NCBI GenBank assembly: GCA_013423325.1
Contig: BLJB01000092.1
Span: 257 to 64,256 of the forward strand
DNA length: 64,000 nucleotides
Reading direction: 5' to 3'
Source: Usnea hakonensis
Taxonomy: Eukaryota; Ascomycota; Lecanoromycetes; Lecanorales; Parmeliaceae
How positions within the stretch are numbered: position 1 is the stretch's first letter; each line of letters starts with the position of its first letter. Below, one piece after another: positions 45,812-57,500 of this stretch. The translations under genes were made by a program, and so were the position numbers. The notes under the pieces are model-generated. The model did not search any database, had not been told where the DNA came from, and saw only the letters and a list, made by a program, of their open reading frames with translations.

Positions 45812-47698
45812 TCATTCCCACCTTTCCACCTTGCTCTGCTCCTCATTCCCCTCTTTATATTTCACTACTTCAACCACCTCCGTGATCTTCAAACATTCAT
45901 CCATGCTAGGACTCCAGGTACTTCTACTCTGGGTCCATTCCGCAATCTCTTCCTCCTTATCGCACTCAGCACTCATCATCTGCAATCCTTCGTCCTCCTC
46001 CTCCTCTTGCCCTAGCTGGTTGCTCAAGAATACTTTGAGCTCATAGCGCCTTCTCCTCTCATACTCCGAGTTAGCTTTTCCAACCCTGTAAGCCCGTGCT
46101 AGCCGTTCGAGAACCTCCTGGCGTGATGTCCTCGTGAGCCACATCTCCGAGACAACCTCGATTTCCAAGGCACGCGGCCAATCCGACTGCAGGAGAGCAG
46201 TCCGAATGGCGGTATGTACGCGGTCAACTAGTTGCTCGTCTGATACCGGGTCGCGATGCGCGGCCGTATTGCGGATATTCATCCGTCCGGAATGAAGAAG
46301 GTCGATGATGTTTTCCGTCCGGTATGCCGGGTCACGTTTCGGAAATAACTCGTCGGCCATTTCTTCAGAAACCTTCACGACATCTGTATTCTTAAAGATA
46401 TCGATCCATCTCTTTAGCTCGACCTTTTCCGCGCAATCCCATCCATTCACCATCAGGACGTCCGGGATCTGCCTCACGGCGAAGTCGAAGCACGACTCCT
46501 CCAGCAACGTCTGGATGCGCTCCAGGAGCTGGTATTTCGTCTTACTTAGTCGCGGCGTGTACATCTTCCGCTCCACATCCGCCCTCACATCTTCATCCAT
46601 GGTTCCATCACCCAACACACATTCAGCCAAATCCACCATCTCCTTTTTACCCAGCGCATCTCCCAATAGTTCTGGCACCTGCATCGCCAATTCCCATCCT
46701 TTGAAATCCAAGCCTCCATTATCACCGCGGTGAAGCGCCGCGTTTCTCAAATAATAGATAGAGTTGAGAATGTGACCCGTCTCTTCAGGAGGCGGCATAC
46801 CCGGTGCCCGATAACCGTAAAACCATACCCACCACCTGGCTTCGACCCCATCTTCGGTAAGCCAGTCTGCATACACACGTCTGGTGTCCGGATCGTCGCT
46901 CCCTGGATTCGTAACGAGGTTGAGCCTCTTCCAGACCGGGTCATCGAGGTACTTCCGAAAACGTAGCCACCCAGTTCTGAAACAGATGGCTTCCAGGATA
47001 TGTAGAGCATGGTTCAGAAAACAGTGTTTTGTCACGAAGGGTAGTTCTTCGTATCTCATCTCCGCCGGACTCTTCACTCTTTCTTCTTCATTCTCCGGAT
47101 ACTCGCATTTTTCTTTATATTCCGCCATCCCGGGGATGATATTATACCCCGCATCCCAGTTCAACACTTCTTTGGAAGACGAGGACGCATGCGAGTCTTC
47201 AGGATCTTTGAATTCCTCGTTGGATTCTTTCGGCTGTGCCTCATCGACGTGTTTTTCACAGGTCTGATCATCATCGGTCAACTCCGAAACGCTCTCTTCT
47301 GTCGAGTATTCCCAAACCTTGTCCTCGTTCTCATCTCCACTGTCAGTCCTCTGCGAACCGCCGTCTTCTGTCGACTGTTCCGGCTCGGTGCCAGCATCAT
47401 CCCCCGTGCCGTTCTTGTATCCATCATCGTCATCGGCCTCCTGGCGATTGTGATCCCCACAGACCCACTCGGAACAGCGGTCTTTTGTCGGCTCTTCGCA
47501 ATCGTCCTTCCCGCTGCTTTGATAGATGTCATTGTCGTCGCCCCATCCACGACTCTGATCAACAAGAGTCCTCGTGGAACAGCTTTCCTCAGTCCACTGT
47601 TCACCCTCGGTTTCTGAGATCACAGCTTCGCCGTCGTTAAGCTGCGTCGACGTAGCCATCATCCTGTTCACGATGCTCTGCACGTCGTCTTCAATCAA
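45812..47698 (-). CDS. Acidic protein with two HEPN-like R-N-x3-H motifs
   Basis: This single exon is 628 aa (Met at 47698; Met at residue 13 also possible). Residues 1-190 are very acidic and Ser/Thr-rich with repeated short E/D-rich units (ESCSTR, EQSTEDGGS, WEYSTEESVS), probably disordered. From about 225 the protein is helical and appears to contain two related modules. The first has NSIYYLRNAALHRG near residues 312-325. The second has GRMNIRNTAAHRDPVSDEQL near 473-490, each followed by a Leu-rich helix. R-[N/D/H]-x3-H is the catalytic signature of HEPN domains, many of which are RNases in conflict, surveillance or RNA-processing systems. No Pfam family is recognised from memory, so HEPN is a motif- and layout-based proposal. 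There is no membrane segment. The C-terminal 70 residues are again Glu-rich. Confidence 0.6.
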   Translation of the reverse strand: MIEDDVQSIVNRMMATSTQLNDGEAVISETEGEQWTEESCSTRTLVDQSRGWGDDNDIYQSSGKDDCEEPTKDRCSEWVCGDHNRQEADDDDGYKNGTGDDAGTEPEQSTEDGGSQRTDSGDENEDKVWEYSTEESVSELTDDDQTCEKHVDEAQPKESNEEFKDPEDSHASSSSKEVLNWDAGYNIIPGMAEYKEKCEYPENEEERVKSPAEMRYEELPFVTKHCFLNHALHILEAICFRTGWLRFRKYLDDPVWKRLNLVTNPGSDDPDTRRVYADWLTEDGVEARWWVWFYGYRAPGMPPPEETGHILNSIYYLRNAALHRGDNGGLDFKGWELAMQVPELLGDALGKKEMVDLAECVLGDGTMDEDVRADVERKMYTPRLSKTKYQLLERIQTLLEESCFDFAVRQIPDVLMVNGWDCAEKVELKRWIDIFKNTDVVKVSEEMADELFPKRDPAYRTENIIDLLHSGRMNIRNTAAHRDPVSDEQLVDRVHTAIRTALLQSDWPRALEIEVVSEMWLTRTSRQEVLERLARAYRVGKANSEYERRRRYELKVFLSNQLGQEEEEDEGLQMMSAECDKEEEIAEWTQSRSTWSPSMDECLKITEVVEVVKYKEGNEEQSKVERWE

Positions 47699-49584
47699 AG
47701 TGAGTAAAGTTGTCAGAAGAAGTTATGAAACCTGCTAAAAGAAAATCCAGAACGTAGATATTTATATAAAGACAAGAAGACAACACCCGAAGAGGAGGGG
47801 ATGTGCGAAATCCCCTGTGTTCACAATGAAAACGGATCCCAGCCGAGAACATTTCGCACAAAGCCTTTGACTTTGTACCCACAGATAATGCATTATCTTT
47901 GTTTAATGCACTATCCGCAACGTCTCGTCCCGTGCTCTGATTCACTCTATTCGTCTCATAGTCAAATGGCTCAAATGTGCTCTTGGCATCCAGCCACCTC
48001 GGTACTCAACACTGACTCAGCACCTTTGTCCATTAGTCCTTCGCGTTGCGCTCATTGTTCCTTTCTCTCTCCCCTCTCCCGCTCAGCACCCAGTCCTCTT
48101 TTCCTTGTGCTAAAACCGCAGTACGCTCCATGCCACGCCACACAGCATAGTCGGTGTTCTGCCATTTTACACAGCATCATGGCCGTACCTCGTGAACTTG
48201 ATCAAAATGGAAGCAGCTAACGTGAGCGCATTCAGCCTCCACCACAGCGCAGCCAATCGAATTTTCTAGCGTCCGAAAACCAGGCATGGAAAAAGCCTCG
48301 CCCCGGCTGAACACTTTTCTAGCGCGCTCAGTGTTGTCGTACCCCGCTTTACCATTCACTTTTCTAGTGCATAAAAGATACGCGCTACCTTGGATACCGG
48401 ATCGAAGAAAAGCGTAATCTGTCGAGTCTCTCACTTCAATAAGTATTCGGGTCGTGTGGCGTTGTCGGCAGGGTAGTGTGAGCAGAGCTTTGAAGACGCT
48501 GGGTTGTGCCGTTTCGTGCAAAGTCCCTCCCGGCAAGTGCATGTCTTATGAATAGTATTCATGGGAGGAATGCCATCCTTGCTATCTATGAGGAGCATTT
48601 GCGCCGCTTTAGCATTCTCTTTTGGCCTCAGACAAGTGCTAATGTTGGTGAACCTCAAATTCGCTCAAACACCGCCTACCCTGGGTTCCATAGCCGGTCC
48701 TGTGTTCGGTCGAAAAGAATGATGTGGTGAACTGACTCTCGTAGGGAAGCCGGGGTTTGGAGATGCCTTGTATCCATCTCTGTTGGAGTATGGTGGATCT
48801 TCGATTCTGCGGTATTGCTCTCTAAGGTCATGATTGTATAGAACCATGCTCCTCGGATCTTGTGACTGGTGTTCTATTGCCCAGAGCCTAAGTCGTCTTT
48901 TTTGAAAATTGTCCGTAACCGTAATCATGCACTTGTGTCAGTTGGGTACCAGTGGTAGCCCTACTATAACATCAATAGGTAGTTCCTCCAGTGGTTGATT
49001 AGACTCTCCCACTAGACGACAACGCGATTGACGTCACAGCCAGATCTACCTTATTCCGCGAGCGAGGAACATAATCAATCGCGATATTGAAGCGCCGGAA
49101 CTTGTCAGCTCGAAGGCCAGAAATCCCATCACGCAAGTCTGAGAGTAGGAGCGGGTGCTTGACTTGACATCAGTGTGGATCACGGCAGGTTAGCAGCTCC
49201 CAAGCAGCAACCAGTGTAAAAGGCCTAAGAACTTGACTTGATAGAATCTGTCTGAGAGAGTGACGGCTTAAATACGCCTAGACCAACACAAATAATTCAC
49301 CTCTCTTACCCGGCTTTGGATAAGTGAATTCGTATAAACACATGTCAGGCTGAGCATAAGTGAATTCGTATAAACACATGTCACGCCAAGGATAGGTGCA
49401 GGCAATCAAATCTAAGAACTAAAGGGGATATTGTATGCAGGGTCTTCTAGTCATGCTAGGATAATGCCAAAGCCCCTAGCTAAAGAACAAAGAAATAATC
49501 CTAAAACTACCGTCAAAGACCCAACAAGACAGCTTAGAATTAGGTGGATTCAGTAACCTGTCTCTCCAGGGTCGGAGTTCCAGA
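47699..49584. other. Gene-poor interval with a short direct repeat
   Basis: No gene is supported. A 27-base sequence starting TAAGTGAATTCGTATAAACA occurs twice, at 49321 and 49357 (36-bp period). The frames at 48177-48542 and 48665-48928 (-) have no motif. Confidence 0.4.
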
Positions 49585-49704
49585 TCAAACATAGTCAGGA
49601 TCATCCTTAACCAGCATATTTAGCTCAAACATGCGCTTGGGCTTTTCCCGCATTGAGACAAAGAAAGCCTTCTTAATATCGTCGATGTCCTTGTTGTTTG
49701 TCAT
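49585..49704 (-). CDS. Possible 39-aa small ORF or orphan exon
   Basis: A short frame begins MTNNKDIDDIKKAFFVSMRE and ends MLVKDDPDYV-stop. Composition (Lys/Asp/Glu/Phe, codons rich in C/G third bases) looks like real protein rather than noise, and the surrounding DNA is otherwise non-coding. It may be a small peptide gene or the last exon left from a lost gene. No family is recognised, and the flanking sequence shows no clear upstream exon. Confidence 0.3.
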   Translation of the reverse strand: MTNNKDIDDIKKAFFVSMREKPKRMFELNMLVKDDPDYV

Positions 49705-51192
49705 GCTCAGAGGATGCTGAATTGTATCAGCTCAATACCTCACCTCACAACACACGCTGAGCCAAGACTTAACGACTGCGCACGAGAAACATAGCTAGAT
49801 AGTTTCTCTGCATTAACAGTATATAGCGATCTGAGCACACCAGCAAGATCCCACGGTTTGCATTTCCCGCGAGAAATATCTGTCCTTGTTATTTGAAAAA
49901 TCTTTCATAGCACCCTCGTCTTTACGGAACAAACAGGTCGATGAATGATAATCACTCTCACCATCATCCACATCCCCACTGCACCATCTCCCCCCCCCAT
50001 CCTTCCACTCCACATCCCCCCCCCCACCCTAATCCAACTCTCTCCATACAGAACGCCGAAAGCAAAGTCCAGAGTATTACATAAATATCGGGCCGAAATT
50101 AGCTAATAGTAGTAAGAGTAGTGCAGACAGATTGGAAGATGGATTGTGGCGAGAGAGAGAGAGAGAGGAGAGGAGAGGATTGATGGTATGTATGGAGGTA
50201 GGTATGTAGGTAGGTATGCACTGAGGACTGGATGGATGGATGGGAGGGACTGGATATAGGGGGGACTGCAGCGAATAGATTTTTAATTTGGGTGAGTAGC
50301 CTGTATGTATGTATGGATGAATGGATGTACGAAGCACGAGGAGTGCTCCTTTTTTGAATATGGCTACTATATTTACAGTACTATGATGGTCAATCCCCCA
50401 TCTACCCACCTCAACCCACCGTACCAATCAACCGTCCGCCTACAAATGCTAAGACCAAGACCACCACCATCCCCGTACCAACTACCCTAACCCAAAACCC
50501 CCCTCCCAAATCCTTACGTCAGAACATCAATTGATCAAAAGAGGAATGGTAAGTGAGTAAGTTAGGGGAGGTGGTTGGAAGGGGAATAGATAAACAAGAT
50601 TTTTTTTTAATTTTAAATTTAAGGATATAGCGATAAGAAAAAAGACAATTACTCCCTCTATTTTCCCCCCTAAAAAGCGAATATCATATTTAATACTACC
50701 CTGTCTACGAATATATAAAGAAGTCGAAATCGAAATCGAAGAAGAAGAAGCAGAAGAAGAAGAAGACGTCAAGAAGACGTAACGAAGAAGAAGAAGGAGA
50801 AGAAGAAGAAGAAGAGGTAGTTCAAACATCTATTTTACTCATATAGATAGATCACGATAACCAGATGATAAATACTAGATAAGAAATACTAGATAAGTAA
50901 TAGAAAAATAATTAGAATTAGAGAATACTAATAGAGGTATATTTATATATATAAGAAGGATGACTACGGGAGAACTACGGATAGGGAGGGGAGGGGAAAA
51001 CGAATAGATTAAAAAAGAACCTTTTTTAATTTTAAATTTAAGGATATAGCGATAAGAAAAAAGACACTTACTCCCTCTATTTCCCCCCCAAAAAGCGAAT
51101 ATCATATTCAATACTACCTACTACCTACAAACACATAGAGAAGACAGAAGAAGAAGAAGAAGAAGAAGGAGAAGAAGAAGAAGAAGAAGAAG

Positions 51193-51223
<31 letters not shown>

Positions 51224-51574
51224 CGAAGAAGAAGAAGAAGAAGAAGAAGAAGAAGAAGAAGAAGAAGGAGAAGAAGAAGAAGAAGAAGAAGAGGAGGAAG
51301 TGGAAGCAGAGCAGAGCAGGCGTTATATAGATTTTTTTTTTTTAAAATACTAGATGATAAATACTAGATAAACATAAAAATGGTTAGATATGCTGATAGT
51401 AAGCCCGCTCTATTTTTCCAATCCCCAATATAACTCCTCGGCGCCGCGTCATTGCCGTTTTCTAAATTAAAACCTGTAACAATGTCTGTCTGTCCCTCAA
51501 AGTAGTGAAAAAAAGCCAGCAGTCTAACAAGCTCTCATTCCCAAATCCAAGCCCCAAATCTTCAACCGCCCCCC
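49705..51574. repeat. Low-complexity region with GAA tract and duplicated segment
   Basis: The region downstream of the PKS-NRPS stop is non-coding and repeat-rich. It contains (GA)n at about 50150-50176, GGAT/GGTA-type repeats at 50180-50245, a GAA-rich patch at about 50740-50820, and a nearly pure (GAA)n tract of about 150 bp at 51146-51300. A segment of about 105 bp (starting TTTTTAATTTTAAATTTAAG) occurs twice, near 50603-50700 and near 51018-51115, with few differences. The poly-Leu or poly-Phe frames here are artefacts of the repeats. Confidence 0.85.
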
Positions 51575-54500
51575 TCACCCCCTCGCAGCAATCGCCCCCC
51601 TAACCTTCTCCGCCATCTCCTTCGGCGTCGCCGCCGTAAACAAATCCTTCAACGCAGGCGCGACATCAAACGTCCGCTTAATCTTAGAATGGGCCCTCAG
51701 CAACAAAATGCTCTGACCCCCGAGCTCAAAGAAGTTGTCCGTGGGCGCGATGTGGCGGTCTTTAGGGAGCTTGAGGACATCTTTGAACAGCTGGATGACT
51801 TTTTTTAAGACTTCGTCCTTGTCGGCATCTCCGCTCGGTGAGGGAGCTGAGGTAGAGGAGGAGGGATAGGTGAGTTGCAGTTCCGTTGCCAGGAGGGTTT
51901 TGCGGTCGACTTTCCCGCCAATGGTGACGGGGAGGCTGTTGAGGAACTGGTAGCCGCTGGGGAGCATGTAGTAATTGAGGTGGTTGGCGAGTTTGTCATG
52001 GAGCAAAGAGACCAATTCTTGCTTTTCGCGGGCCTCCATGACTTGATTGTAGACCAGGAAGGCGACTAACTGGCGCTCATCAGTCAGGCTGGAGTCCTCG
52101 CTCCGGGGTCGTGCAACGACAGCGAGATCCACAAGTCTGCGTTTGCCAATGTGGGAAGACTCGAGATGGATGCGGTGTTCGATTTCACCGAGGTCGATGC
52201 GGAAACCGCGGAGTTTGATTTGGCGATCGCCAGCGATGCGACCATGGAACTCGAGTTCCCCATTCGGTAGGAAACGCCCTTTGTCGCCAGTGCGGAAAAA
52301 CCTGTTCCAACCCCTTTCTGCATCGCCTTCAGAGCAAAGAGGATCTTCGACAAAGGAATGCGCATTGGCGTCAGGTCTGTTCAGGTATCCTGCGCCGACC
52401 TGGGCTCCACCAACACAGATCTCGCCTACTAGACTGGAAGGAAGAGGTTGCATCTTGGAGTCGAGGATATAGTGACGACAATTTGCCATGGGGAAGCCGA
52501 TTGGAATATTGGTAGTGTCATTGGTCGGGTATTTGACTTTGTGGATTGCGGTCTGGACCACCAACTCGCTCGGGCTCCAAGTATTGTAGGCAACGGCAGG
52601 TGTTTTCAGGTCGTAAAACGCTTTCGCCAGGCGGACAGGCAAGGTCTCGCCCGCAAAGAACGCAATACGATAGTTGATGCATTGGCGAAGGTCTTCGGAT
52701 GCGCTCTCCAAGAGCAGTGCAAATTGTGTCGGCGTATTGTAGGAAACACTAATTTCTGCATCACGCATGAACTTGGCCAGGAGCGAGGGATCTTTCCGGA
52801 CCTCTGGGCTCGCAACGCAGACAGTTGCACCACTAGTCAGGGCAGAAAAGATCTGTACAATCGAGAGATCGAAGCAAATCGAAGACTGATGGAGGAATTT
52901 GTCCGCGTGATTGAAACCAAAATCGTGGTGAAGAGTGCTGAGCATCTGCTGCGTGTTCGAACGAGTCAGTGCGACACCCTTTGGTTTTCCTGTGCTCCCC
53001 TGGAATCGACATGTCAGCTCAGCTTCATACGACTGGGGTAAGAGCTACTCACCGAAGTATACATGATATAAAAAGGATGATCGCAAGATTCCACAACATT
53101 TTGAAGCGGCGCATGGCATGAGCTTGCACTTGAGATGGGAATCAGGCGAGGCTCAAAGTCGATACTCTTGACAATGCTGAGACCGATCTCGTTCAGGCCT
53201 TTGCCAACCAGAACGACCTTGGCTGATGCATCCAATGCCATGAAAGTCAACCGGTCCATTGCAAACTCCGGATCCATGGGTATGTACCCACAGCCAGCAA
53301 TCAGCGTGCCGAGCATTGCTGAGATGGACTCGATACCGGGCCGCGACAGGACACCGACAAACTCACCAGGCGATGCGCCAGACTGCTGTATAGAGGCTGC
53401 AACTTGATGTGCTTGGCGGAGGAGTGTCTCGTAAGACACTGCTTGGCCGTCGGATTCTTCGATGGCGGTAGCTTCGGGAGTGTTTCGGGCGACATTGATG
53501 ATCTTGTCGACCACAGAGGCATTATCCCAAGTATTCTCAGTCAAACCAGTGTTCCAGAGACTATTCTTGAGATGTTCAGTCTCTTTGGGACCGCACATGG
53601 CAACTTCAGAAATCGGTTGACGGTGATCTTTGATCACATTGGCGAAGTAATGCAGGAAATTATCAAAGAACAGGTCCATCTCGTGAGCACCATAGAGCGT
53701 TGATGAATACTCCAGGCGGAGGTCCAACCCATTGTCGGGATCCTCAAGCGCCTCCAACTGCATTTCACAGGCGGTGGGTATATCCTCTCCATCAATCTCG
53801 CTGATTTCGAAGTCCTGGGTCTTGAACTTGGGCATCTTACCATGCGATTGATAATTGATTGCAACCTGGCCCAGTGGGAAATGGCTTGGAGTCTTTTCGA
53901 CATTGATTGCGTCTACGATGGCATCAAACGGTACAGTGCTGTGTTGGGTAGCCTCGAGCGCAGAAGATTTGGCGTACTCGAGGAGGCGATCAAAGCTTGC
54001 ATCGCACCCTTTGGTGAATCGTATTGGGATCAGATTGACGAAGAAGCCAATGGTGTCTTCCAGGTCTGGATGAGGTCGGCGACCATCTACCATATGAACA
54101 GTCAAATCTTCTTCCTCGGTGTACCGATAGAGGAAAGATCTGAAGGCTGCCAGCAGATACTGGAAGGGCGTTGTTCCGGTTTGAGCGCAGATCCGCTTCA
54201 TTCGATTAAGCATTGGCGTCTCAAGAGTCATGTTGAGCACCGCCCTCGCAGTGTCCATGTTCTCAGGACGGAGTGCTTTCGCAAACGGGAGCAACTTGCT
54301 GACCTCTGGCGCATTGCGCAACTTGTTTTTCCAAAAGTCGATACTGAGCTTAAGCTCCGGGGATGCCAAACGAGCTTCGTGCCAGAGTGTGAAGTCAATG
54401 TAAGGAACCTTTGGAGGTATCACGGTCGTAAGCGCCTTCTCGTTGCGAATAGCCTCGTATAGAGAGGTGACCTGCTGGAACATGGACTTTGAGCTTCCAC

Positions 54501-57500
54501 GATCGATGGAGATGTGATGATAGACCATCACAAGAACATAATGGCCTTCCTCGATCTTGGCCATCGCCATGCGCAAAACCTCACCGTTTTCAATGTCCAG
54601 TTCTTGATTCCTGAGCTCTGCAACGAATTTGTCCAAGGATCTGGTGTCATTTCCAGAGTCTGCCGAAAGGTCTTTGCGGATGAGATTCAGGTCAAAGCCA
54701 GGGACTGGCTTCTGTTCTGAAAAGTCGTCACCTTCAAAGAATGACATGCGAAGACTTTCGTTTCGCTTCACCATCTCCGCTACAGCTGCTTCTAGTGCTG
54801 GCACGTCGAGCTTGCCTCGGACATGGCACATCACTGGGACGTTAAGCGAAGACTTGTTCTCGAGCATGTTGTGTTGGAACCACATCCTGCGTTGGAAGGT
54901 AGACATGGGTAGGTTTTCAGGTCTCTCAATCTGTGAGAACTCTGCAGAGGTGGCAGCCGCCGGTGCTTGCTCGATCTTATCGACGCTCGCCTTTTCCGCA
55001 GCTCCAGTGGCAGGCGTTGCTGTCTTGTCGTCCTCGCTCTCGGCATCAAATTTGATCAGGCTCACCGCCTTGGTGATCAGCTCCGTGATGGACTTGGAGC
55101 CAAGAACGTCGAAGATCTGAACATCAACATTGATGGCTTTCATGAACCATTTACGGAACTCAATAGCGACGATCGAGTCCAGGCCATAAGCTGACAGCGG
55201 GTTCCCAGGCTGAACGATATCTGTGGCAACACCAAGGACAGCAGAGACTTTCTCGATGAAAGCAGTTGTCAAGATCGAAACGCGTTCGTCAGCATCGGTT
55301 GCGTCCCGTAGAGTGCCCATGAGTGGTTTCCCAACTGAAGCTTTGGCTGCATCCCCATTGATATCAAGGTTATCATAGAGATTGCGGAGGAGTGGTTTCG
55401 AAGCCCAGTAGAGATCTTTGCGTGTCAAGTTGATACCGGTGATTGTCTGGTGCTCATCAACTCCTGGAGATGGGACAACACGATTCTTTTGGGCTACCAC
55501 AGCCTCCTCGACTTGGTAGAGCAGCTCTTCTTCATTGACAGCGTCATATCCGATGCGCTTCATTATCCGCTCGAGAGCAACATCTTCGGCCACCGCACCA
55601 ACACCTACAATCATACCGCAGTTCATCGTCGTACCTTTGAGACCTAGGCCACGGCGGTGGCTCATTAGAGCGTCCAGGTAAGTGTTGGCTGCGGAGTAGT
55701 TGGCCTGCGCCATTGCACCAACGACAGCGGATGCCGAGGAGAAGCAAACGAAGAAATCGAGCGCAATGCTCAAGCTCGCCTTGTGCAGGTTGTAAGTCCC
55801 TCGTACCTTTGGTCGGACCGAAGTCTGCCACTGCTGGTGTGTCATTTTATTCAACGGGGTATCCTGGAGGACCATAGCGGCCTGGAATATTCCACCAAGA
55901 CGAGGCCCTAGTTCCTCGATGCACGATTTGACGGCTTCATAGTCGGTGACATCAGCGCGATAGATCGACACATTGATATCACGAGCCTCAAGCCATCTCA
56001 GGGTTGCGGCTGCTTCAGGCCGACTGGCTCCGGACCTAGACATGAAAGCCAGCTGGCGAGCACCTTTCCGTACCATCCATTCGGCCAGAGTACGGCCCAA
56101 GCCACCAAGACCGCCCACTAAGAGGTAGCTTTTGTCTGGCTTGAAGAGCGCGGTATTCCGATAGACTGATGGCAGAGCTGGAACAATCTCATTCTCTCGA
56201 GCAACAAGGACGACCTTCCCCAGATGCTTCCCCATTTGCAGCAGTCGGAAGCCTTTTTGAGCCTCAGCGTAGGGAAGCTCAACAACCGTCTCAGGGATCT
56301 TGATCGTGCCTGCCTGGATGAGATTGCAGCACTCTTTGAAGACACGGGCTCCCAGAGGTCTGTTGTGTTCAAAGACAGTGATCATGTCAACGGACGCGAA
56401 TGATATGTTCTTTCGGAACGGGTCCATGTCAATCTTGGAGTTCTCGTGGATGTCTCTCTTTCCGATTTCAATGAAACGGCCGAAGCGTGCGATGCAGCTC
56501 CAGGTGGCATGGAGCAGCTCTCCAGCCAGACTGTTCAGTGCTACGTCGACGCCTCTGCCGTTCGTCAAGGCAGAAACACCTTCCGAAAATGAGCTGTCTC
56601 TGGAAGACAAGATATGGTCGTCGGCGAGGCCGAAATGGTTTTTGAGGAAGTCACGTTTGTCCTGGGAGCCACATGTGGCGATGACATTGGCACCAAGCAT
56701 TCGAGCTACTTGAACAGCCATCTGGCCGACGCCACCAGCAGCTGAGTGTATCAGAACAGTCTCTCCAGGCTGCAAGCGTGCAGCATCTTGGAGCGCATAG
56801 TGTGCAGTCGTCAAGACCAGTGGAAAAGATGTTGCCGTGCTGAACGGCATGTCTGTCAATTTCTGGCAGTAAACCGCAGGGTTGCGAACGATAGAACGAT
56901 GAGCTCCTTGTCCGGGGCGCCATGCAACTACTCGATCGCCAACGTTGAAGTCTTTTGCGCTCACGCCGAGACCAACTTGTCGAACAATACCCGCACACTC
57001 ATCTCCGAGCTTGTAGTCGTCGATGATGCCCAGGGAGGCCGCGATATCGCGGAAGTTGATAGCTGAGGCTTTGACCTCGATCTCTATCTCGTCGTGCGCC
57101 AAATCTTCGTCGAGAATATGTTCGTCGTCGCCAAAGGCTAACGAATCCAGCAGTCCAACCTTGCCAATCTTGAGTGCGAGGGGCCGGCTCTGCTGAAAGC
57201 GTTCGAGCGTTGCGTCGCCACGGGCGTTAAATGGCAGCTTAGAATTGCGGGATTCGTCAGGCTCTACCTTTGGAATCATGAGTGTACCGTCTCGGTGAGC
57301 GAATTCATCCTCTGTGAGGTTTCGATCAAGAACTTCAAGAGCGCGGCTCGGGACTCGGCTAGTATTGGAACCCTTGGCAAAGTCCAGGGTGACAAGCCTG
57401 AGCTTCTCATTTTCGCTGCGTGCAACTCTGGCGAGGCCAAGGATAATAGCTTGCTGAGGGCTCTTAGCCTCTATCGTACCACCGGCTGTTACCCAGACCA

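Noticed and set aside
47189..47640. Plus-strand frames of 134-142 aa opposite the acidic N-terminus of the HEPN-like protein
   Set aside because: Open only because the opposite strand encodes a low-complexity acidic stretch; no independent motif.
50527..51111. Minus-strand frames rich in Leu, Phe and Ser in the GAA region
   Set aside because: They are translations of GAA/TTC repeats and the duplicated AT-rich unit, with no domain or start context.
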